A model generated the notes under the pieces. The model was given only the letters and a program-made list of their open reading frames with translations. It ran no database searches and was not told the origin of the DNA. A stretch of 64,000 nt of DNA, from assembly GCA_031772625.1 (NCBI GenBank), contig CM062815.1, positions 917,878,979 to 917,942,978 on the forward strand, given 5' to 3'. Source of the stretch: Pinus tabuliformis. Lineage: Eukaryota > Streptophyta > Pinopsida > Pinales > Pinaceae. Shown here in pieces: positions 56,851 through 64,000 of the stretch (position 1 is the first letter of the stretch; the number at the start of each line of letters is the position of its first letter). Made by a program: the position numbers and the translations under genes.

Positions 56851-59349
56851 TCATCTATGGTTCTGATCTACACTGAACCATTATCATGGCATCTTTCCAC
56901 AACATAAGGTCCTATCCATCTTGTCCTTAACTTTCCCTTGAAGTATTTGTACCTATAATCATATAACAAATCCTAATCACCTTCCTTAAATTGTTTTTCC
57001 TTAATGTTCTTATCATGTCAGATCTTCCTTTGAAGTTGAATTACCTCTATATGTAGGAGGGCGTGCATTCTGAACTCATCCAAACCATTCAACTAGAGCA
57101 ATATCTCTTTTTGTGCACTGCTAAGATCTAGATCTAGTTGGGCTGCCATCCTTAATGTGTTATACTCAAATTCAATGGACAACAATGAATTTTTCCCATA
57201 GACCATCTCATAGGGTGTGAATCCAGTGGTGGTCTTCTAAGTGGTATTATAGGCCTAGCTGGCCTCAACTAGTATATCTTCCCAATCCTTCTTGTTGCTA
57301 CTTACCACTTTGGTCAAGATGCCCTCCAGCACTCTATTGGTCACCTCTACTTGTCTATTAGCTTGTGGATGATATGGAGTGGAGGTGCTATGCTTGATCT
57401 TGTGCTAGCTGAGCAAGTCTTCAATCATGTTGGAGGTAAATTGGCTACCTTGGTCTGTGAACAGCTCTCTAGGGTACCCAAATTTGTAGAATACATTCTC
57501 CCTGAGGAGCTCAGCTACCTTCGCTTCTGTTGCTGCCTTAATTGCCTTGGTTTCAACCCACTTAGTTAGATAGTCAATGCACACAATGGTGTACTGATTT
57601 TGTTTGGAAGGAGGTTCAATAGGTCCAATGAAGTCCATGCCCCACTTGTCAAATGGCTTGAAAGTCACTTGAGGCTATAGAGGCATTTCATCTCTTGGAG
57701 TTGGCCTTCCCATCCTTTGGCACTAATAACATTGACTAGTATATCTTTTCACATCCTGATAAAGAGTGGGCCAATAATAGCCTTCTTGTAACACTTTGAA
57801 TGTTGTCCTCTTTGCTGCAAAGTGACCTCCACAAGGCCTAAAATGATAGGTCAGAAGGATGTCAAAGTATTCCTCCTCCATGACACACCTTCTTAGGATT
57901 TGATCTCAGCCAATTTTGAAGAGATTGCCCCCCATCCAAGTGAAGGAGGTGCTCTTCCTTACTATCTTTCTTTTTTCTTTGGAGGACAAGTTCGTTGGGA
58001 ACTGTGAAGATACCAAATAGTTTGCTATATTAGAAAACCATGGAGAGAGAGCTAATATAGAAAATAAGTGCTCATCCAATAACTGCTAATCAGCCATCTC
58101 TTCTTCACCTACAAGAAAATTTAATCTAGACAAAAAATCTGCAACAACATTTTCCTTACCTGGCTTATCAACAATAGTTAGATCAAACTGTTGTAATAAA
58201 AGTAACCATCTTATAATTTGAGCATTCACATCTAGTTTATTAATTAAATATTTGACTGCAGCATGGTCAGTATTGCACAAATGTTTGATAGCCTGTAATA
58301 TAATGCCTAAATTTGTTCAATGGATGCACAACAACCAGGAGTTCCTTGTCGGTCATTGTGTAATTTAGTTCAGCCTTTGACAGATTCTTACTGATAAAAT
58401 AGATAGCATAAGGAAAATTTTCATCTATCTGACCTAGGGCTACTCCTATGGCTTTGTGTGAGGCATCAACATGAATATGAAAAGGAAGGGCCCAATTTGG
58501 GCCTCGAAGAATCGGTGCAGTGGTTAACTTGTTCTTTAGGGTGTCTACCACCTCTTGACAACTTTTTGACCATATAAACTCAGAGTCCTTGGCAAAAAAA
58601 CCAAATAAAGGAGAGGACAACTTTCTGAATCCCTTTATTAACCTTTGGTAGTATCCATCTAAACCTATGAAACTTCTGACATCTCTCTACTTTTGAGGAG
58701 GTCGGACCCTTTGGATGATAGCTATTTTGTTCGGGTCCACCTGTAGTCCTTACTGAGATATTGAATGACCTAGCACGGTCCCTACAGTCATCAAGAATTC
58801 ACATTTTTCGGGACAACGAGACATGTTCATTTCAATGCATTTGTACATTACTTTGCCTAGGTTGGATAGAGCCTCTTGAAAAACACAGCCATAAGGTGTA
58901 AAATCATCCATATAAATTTCCACCGCATCATGGACTAACTCAGCAAAAATACTCAGGACTACTCTCTGGAAAGTGGTAAGAGCATTCCATAGGCCAAAAG
59001 GAAGGACCCTATAGGAAAAATTAACCCAAGGACAAGTGAAGGTGGTTTTATCCTGGTCTTCCGGGCTGATCTGGATTTGGTTGTACCCACTGAATCCATC
59101 TAGGAAAGAGAAAAACGTTTTCCCTGCCAGGCCATCTAGCACTTGGTCAATGAAGGGTAGAGGGAAATGGTCATTCTTTGTGGCTTTGTTCAACTCCCAG
59201 TAATCAAAAAAAAATCTCCACTTACCATTTTTATTTGGAACTAACACCAAAGGGGAGACCCACTCACTGTCGGAGATAGGGTAAATGAATCCTGCATCTA
59301 GCAGTTTTTGCAGTTCTTCTTTGACTATATCTTTAAGAGTTGGATTCAT
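56851..59349 (-). pseudogene. RT, RNase H and integrase of the Athila-like element, broken
   Basis: RT (58750-59349): KLLDAGFIYPISDSEWVSPL, WELNKATKNDHFPLPFIDQ, FLDGFSGYNQI and catalytic YMDD near 58910. RNase H (58086-58620): FHIHVDASHKAIGVALGQ and TDKELLVVVHPL. Integrase: finger near 57720-57900, core with KWGMDFIGPIEPP and LFTDQGSQFTS (57405-57668), and a tail to about 56850. The region is broken in many places. RT motifs are of the Athila/Tat side of Gypsy. Confidence 0.88.
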
Positions 59350-59476
59350 CCTCCTTTGGGGCTACTGGACTGGCATGCAACCTTCTTTGATGTACATGTA
59401 GTGAGTACACACTGAGGGGTGTACTCCCTTCATTTCTTTGTAACTCCAAGCGAAGGCATCTAGGCGTTCCTTTAGC

Positions 59477-60562
59477 ATGTTGCATAATTTCTATTCTTGG
59501 AGAGCAGAAAGAGATGGATTGATTTTCAAGGTTCTCTCAGGGCCGAATTCTATGGTTTTGACATGGAGGGGGTTGGAATCAACCAAGCATAGGTCAATTG
59601 GAGGATTTTTCTGGGTTTCCTTTACTACATATTCTAAGGGCAATGTACTAGGAGTTGGACTTTGGAGTAGGTGTTCAATCATCCTATTGTCCTCCTCCCA
59701 TGGTTGTTGCTAAAGTATAAAGTTGGGCAGAATAAACTTCATCTTCTTCCTCCTCCTCCAACCATAAAGGTAAATCATGCTCTAGATATGGCTGAGCAGG
59801 AGGGTACATGACTAACTGCTTGGACGTATGCCCATTCTTGATGGTCATATTCCCAACTCTACAGCTAGTGTAAGCATCGACAATGGCCAACTAGGGTTTC
59901 CCAAGGATGAGAGGGTAATCAGTAAGCTTAGCCTTAGGCTGGAGACCTAGGAAATCTATAGGATACTCCCAAGAGTCAATGGAGACCATCACATCCTCCA
60001 CAATCCCCTCAGTGGTCACTCTGGAATAGTCTGCAAGTTACAGAATTGTTGTGGTCTTCCTCAATCAACCTTGGAGGTTGAGTTTGAGCATGGTGTACTT
60101 GGTCATCACGTTAATGGTAGCCGCAAGATTGATCAAAGTGTGTGGGACAATGGTGCCATTTATGTCCAGATCTGCTACAGGGCTTCCAGCGTCCAAATAC
60201 TTTGGACAAATTACCTGCCCCAGCATTAAGTAGGACAATTGTCTAATGACATTAGTTATAGGGGCATCCTTTTTTCGCCTCCATGGATGCCTGAAGCACT
60301 TCTCCTTAATAAACTTATTGTAAATAGGAACATATTTTATTGCTTGGAGAAGTGGAATCTTTACACATAGATTTTTCAATTCTCCCAGAAGTTTAGTCTC
60401 TTCTAGGGTAGGCCAGAGTGGTTGGGTTAATCTCTCAAGAAAGGGTGGATTCACTTTACGAATGCTTTCCTCTCTTTCTTCCTCAACCTCCCTAGGTGGA
60501 GGTGGAGGTCGGTTATCCGAGATAATTATCCTAGATCTTAGGTTAATCTCCTGTATTTCCAC
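59477..60562 (-). pseudogene. Protease region of the Athila-like element, broken
   Basis: The frame 60065-60562 includes IRQLSYLMLGQVICPKYLDAGSPV and, at about 60115, LINLAATINVMTKY, which matches the Athila protease pattern 'LGASINLMP'. Downstream parts (59491-59890) read as the protease-RT linker (IVDAYTSCRVGNMTIKNG; DLCLVDSNPLHVKT). Confidence 0.75.
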
Positions 60563-62115
60563 AACATAAGATGGATATGATGTCTCTCCATTGTATACTT
60601 GTTGGGCTTGTCTGTTGCTTAGGTTCAGATTTCGCTGGGTAGGAATTTGGGGTTGCTTGGGTGGAGCAAAGTGTAAAAACTGTGGTTGGGCAGGTGGTGG
60701 AGGAAATAAAGCTGGAGTTTTGCTGTATTGGGGCCTCCACCCTTGGGGCGGTGCATTCCACTAGGGTTGTGGCAGAGCATATGGTTGAAATGACTGGCTG
60801 GCTGGCTGGGAGTGATACTGAGATGAAAAGGACCAAGGAGGGGGTGTAGACCAGCAAGGATGAGCAGGGGATCCCCAAGAAGGTATGTCTATGGTTTGGT
60901 TGGGGTTATAATATGCATGGGATGAACCTTGCATGCCCTACTAGTGTGGTCTAGGCCTAAGTAGTCTCCTTTGGTTTATGTATCAGATCTTCTCAGTGAT
61001 CCCTTCAGCTTCTTGATATACATCTTTGAGTCCAAGCAAAGATGGGCACTTTTTTGTGGAGTGGTTTTCTTCATAGACTGGGAAAATTACAATAGAATTC
61101 AATGGACATTCATTCCTACGGTGCCTCCTAGTGCATCTAGGACAAAAAATGGCCAAGGCTCTCTCTGCTTCCTCCTCCTTTCTCTTAATGTGCATAGTGT
61201 CCATTTACAAGGCAAGGGTTTGCATCATCTCACTTTTTAAATTTTCCAGCATGTTTCCAATTTCACCCATTATGGATGAGTTGGAAGAGGATGTACTGAC
61301 CATAGTTTGACTACCCCTACCCTTTTTCCTAGCTTCCCTAGAATGGTTTCTAAAGACAGTATTGATATCCTCATAGGGTAATTGGTAGATATCTCCTCCT
61401 GCTAACAAGTGTAGGGTATCTAGAAGATATTCCCTTACTCCCCTAAGCAGGACCAACTTTAGTGACTCAGGGTCGAGTGTGCACCTAGCCCTTCTGTAAC
61501 TAAGCTGGAATCTTTCTTTGTAATCCTCTAGGGACTCATCATTGCCTATGGTCATCCTAAAAATTTCCTCTTTAGTATCCTTTGACTGATGGTAGTCTCG
61601 ATACTTGTTGTTAAAGGCTTGTTGCATCTCAGCCCAATTTGTGATGCTATCCCCAGGTAAACCCATGAACCAGTGCAATGCTACATCCTTGAGGGTAGAT
61701 GGAAATAGGTTTAACTTCTGCTCATCATTTATATAGTCATAGGTCTGGCATATAACATTAAACTCAAATAGGAAAGTGTCGAGGTCTTCTATGGTCAAGC
61801 CATGTGAATGAGGTAGGGTAGAGGGGCTTATATTTTTCATCTTATTGTACCCATTGGTTTCCATAATGGGGAAGGCACCCTCAACTCTCTCTCTCTATTC
61901 CCTCTGTCATTTCTGCTTGTAGCCATTGGTTCAGTAGGAATGGGTTCTTCTTCTTCTTCTTCTTGTTCCCCTGTAGGTTCTTCAAATATGTCAGGTTTCT
62001 CACCTAAGGGTTCCTCTAGTTCAAAGCCACCAAAGAAGAGGGAAGGTTGGTTGTTTGCTGCAGTGGGGGTATTTGGCAAAAATTTCCCTAAGTTATCCCT
62101 ATTCCTATGAGGCAT
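60563..62115 (-). pseudogene. Athila-like Gag, broken
   Basis: It begins MPHRNRDNLGKFLPNTPTAA (62115). An acidic run follows (about 61950-62000, TTC repeats encoding Glu). The core is at 61205-61864 (WFMGLPGDSITNWAEMQQAF; ESLEDYKERFQLSYRRARCT). Knuckles lie at 60983-61204 (CPRCTRRHRRNEC, CX2CX3HX4C, then NHSTKKC). A Gln/Pro-rich tail follows to about 60560. Broken in a few places. Confidence 0.85.
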
Positions 62116-62386
62116 GAAAGGAAATGTTTTTGGGTTGGTTTTGTGTTTTTTTTTCAAACTTGGAAAGTAATTTGCAGAATTGAAATTGCTAATTAGATGA
62201 AAACTACTGACTGAATGAAAAACTACTTGCTGAATTGAAATCTTTCTTGGAAAATGGAAAGGAAAGAAGAAAATGTAGAATGAAAAAGGAAGTAACTAAA
62301 TTACTTTTGTAGAAATAAACTAATGGCAAAATATTAGAGACAAGAAATAGAAGAAAGAAGCAGTATTCACATATTACTCAGACACC

Positions 62387-62404
62387 TCCCCAAAAACGGC
62401 ACCA
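62387..62404 (-). other. tRNA-Asp-type primer binding site
   Basis: On the minus strand TGGTGCCGTTTTTGGGGA lies 5 bases beyond the LTR. It is a drifted form of the Athila site TGGCGCCGTTGCCGGGGA. Confidence 0.8.
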
Positions 62405-62409
62405 TAAAG

Positions 62410-64000
62410 TGATGAGCACCAGTATTGCAGCAAGAATGCTGCAACTCCTCGGCTACCAACATTACTTTGTTAACCCGAGGTTCATACAAACTTGGAGGTG
62501 ACAATGATGTATACACAAGTAAAAGTGATGGTTCTGCCTTTTGTCATGATTCAGCTGGCGAGAGACCACTCGGGTTTTCAAGCCAGACTTCTATGGAGTT
62601 AGACGAAGCTTGATTTCTTGATGGAAGAAAGGGAAATCTTCTCTAAGGGAGAGCTACTCTACTGGAATAATGGAAAAGACTGAAATTCAATGCTAAATCA
62701 CGCTATTTCCTAATTAACTACCAAGAAACTATGCTTTGCAGTGCTAAATTGACATGAACCAAATGCTACTATATAAGCATGGAAGTAAGAAACATCAAAC
62801 ATCAATAATGTGCAAATAAAGGGTCTGAAATAAATTTATTTTTGTCTTTTTTCCTTTTCATGCAAAATCAAGTATGCAAACTAATTTCTTTTGGTGATGT
62901 GGCAGGTGAATTAAGGATGTTGGAGGATGGATGGAAGGGTTAGGAGATGGTTGGATGGTGTGGGAGACCCTTGGGAAGCTCTTGGTGACTTCTTGGAGGT
63001 TTTCCCTCAATTCGATCTCAAAACAGGCCATTTCAGGAAAACCTACAGGATGTACTAGAAACCTACAGGATTCCCTGTAAACCTACAAGATACATCCGAG
63101 AGCAAAATGGAAGGTGTTGGAGGTGATGGAAGGCTTAGGGAAGGTGGTAGATGGGTGGAATGAAGTGAGGAAAGGTCTAGGATCACTCAGAAGTCAACAA
63201 CAAATATAGAGGATGGTTGGATTCGCTCAATGTGCTTGGAAGAATGTCTATGAAAAATGATGAAAACTAGTGAAGGCAATGGTGAAAACAAGGAATGACT
63301 ATGGTAGATGGAGTGGAAGGTGGTTGCTGGCTATGAAGTCTATGTCTCCTCCTAAAGCACCTTCTCTACATAAAACATGTATAATTCCCAAAAATCTATG
63401 TAAACAAGAAGCATTCTCATAAGCTAGAAAAACAGAATTAATGAACTAATTGCCTACATGATACATGAGGAAAGTTGCTAAAGGGAATGAAAGCACGAAT
63501 AATATCTACTGCAAGAGTGAAGATAGAAGAGATGGAAATGAAATCCTACTTTGCAAAACTGATCAAATGCTAACTTAAATACATTAAACTCTAAATCTTA
63601 TGCAAGAAATAGAAATCTATGTTTTTGGGGCTGCACAAGGGTCCCTTCCTCAAATCATGATCCCAAAGGGAGGAAATGAGGCCATGATGCCCACTGAAAA
63701 CCTTGTGGTACTCCTTTTATCCCTGCTAACCTGATACTGAAGTAAGGCACAAATGGAAGTAGACTAATAAACAACCAATCCAATCTACACTACCTGCAAT
63801 TAAAACACATCTAAAAGAAAATTAACAATGAAGCTATGAGACTAATATAAACACACAGATACAAGAAAGAGGAGCCTTGGATTATATCGTTTTGCCCTAA
63901 CCCAAGAGCTTTAGCCCTTCGAGTTAACTTAGTGCTGGCTCAAAACAAAACTCATTCTTATTACCAAAATAGAAAATTACATCAATAAAACTTGCACAAG
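62410..64000 (-). repeat. 5' LTR of the Athila-like element (partial)
   Basis: It begins TGATGAGCACC and follows 50028-51640 base for base apart from scattered substitutions and small indels. By comparison with the 3' LTR about 0.5 kb lies beyond the window. Confidence 0.9.

Larger units (their letters stand above)
50028..64000 (-). mobile_element. Athila-like Gypsy LTR retrotransposon, runs off the window
   Basis: Reading on the minus strand: partial 5' LTR (62410-64000), primer site (62387-62404), gag (61.0-62.1 kb), protease (about 60.1 kb), RT (58.75-59.35 kb), RNase H (58.1-58.6 kb), integrase (about 56.9-58.0 kb), a 3' region with an accessory ORF (52.2-54.75 kb), polypurine tract (52133-52142) and 3' LTR (50028-52132). 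The internal part is 10.3 kb, in the Athila size range. Where they overlap the LTRs differ by about 8% by eye. Pol and gag are broken in many places. All domains of the family are recognisable. Confidence 0.9.

Overview
This window looks like plant nuclear DNA made almost entirely of LTR retrotransposons. I see no confident host gene, rRNA, tRNA or CRISPR. Plant origin rests on the element families: a Tat-type Ty3/Gypsy element with a second RNase H, Athila-like Gypsy elements with a tRNA-Asp-type primer site, and a SIRE-like Copia element primed by initiator tRNA-Met. The nesting depth suggests a large, repeat-rich seed-plant genome (gymnosperm or large-genome angiosperm). The sequence alone does not fix the species.

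Layout. 1-4330: an unrecognised, decayed minus-strand coding region with promoter-like and coiled-coil features. 4655-40374: a four-level nest. Level 1 is a minus-strand, apparently non-autonomous Gypsy element (LTRs 4655-5700 and 39351-40374; zinc-knuckle plus protease coding at 36.2-37.6 kb). Level 2 is a plus-strand Copia element (6204-34163, target duplication ATGAC). Level 3 is a plus-strand Tat-type Gypsy element (9575-28721, duplication CAAAG). Level 4 is a 3.7-kb TG...CA unit (17517-21260, duplication TGAGC) with an uninterrupted 556-aa minus-strand ORF. 40375-44220: an unexplained AT-rich stretch, then the 5' part of an Athila-like Gypsy on the minus strand. 44221-50027: short tandem repeats, an inverted LTR fragment, and a minus-strand Gypsy related to level 1 whose LTR (48227-49225) has a primer site on one side and a polypurine tract on the other, the mark of a tandem element array. 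50028-64000: a long Athila-like Gypsy on the minus strand (3' LTR, accessory ORF, pol, gag, partial 5' LTR).

How the parts relate. Three Tat-type elements share a Gag/protease family; the level-1 element keeps only knuckles and protease, so it would need proteins from an intact relative. The 556-aa ORF in the level-4 unit and the accessory ORF at 54.0-54.9 kb are divergent members of one protein family: a globular domain with a CEGRY motif, then a charged linker and coiled coil. The Tat element also carries an antisense gene downstream of pol. LTR comparisons by eye agree with the nesting: about 2% divergence for level 3, 6-8% for level 2, about 6% for level 1, and about 8% for the 50-64 kb element.

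The most unusual signals are arrays of short self-complementary motifs. A GCGTATACGC-GGTTT motif with about 31-bp period occurs in both the Copia and the Gypsy element. A GCGCTGCGAAA motif with about 26-bp period occurs in the level-4 unit beside a perfect 34-bp palindrome. A scattered TCCTGTAGGA motif runs through the Athila-like element.
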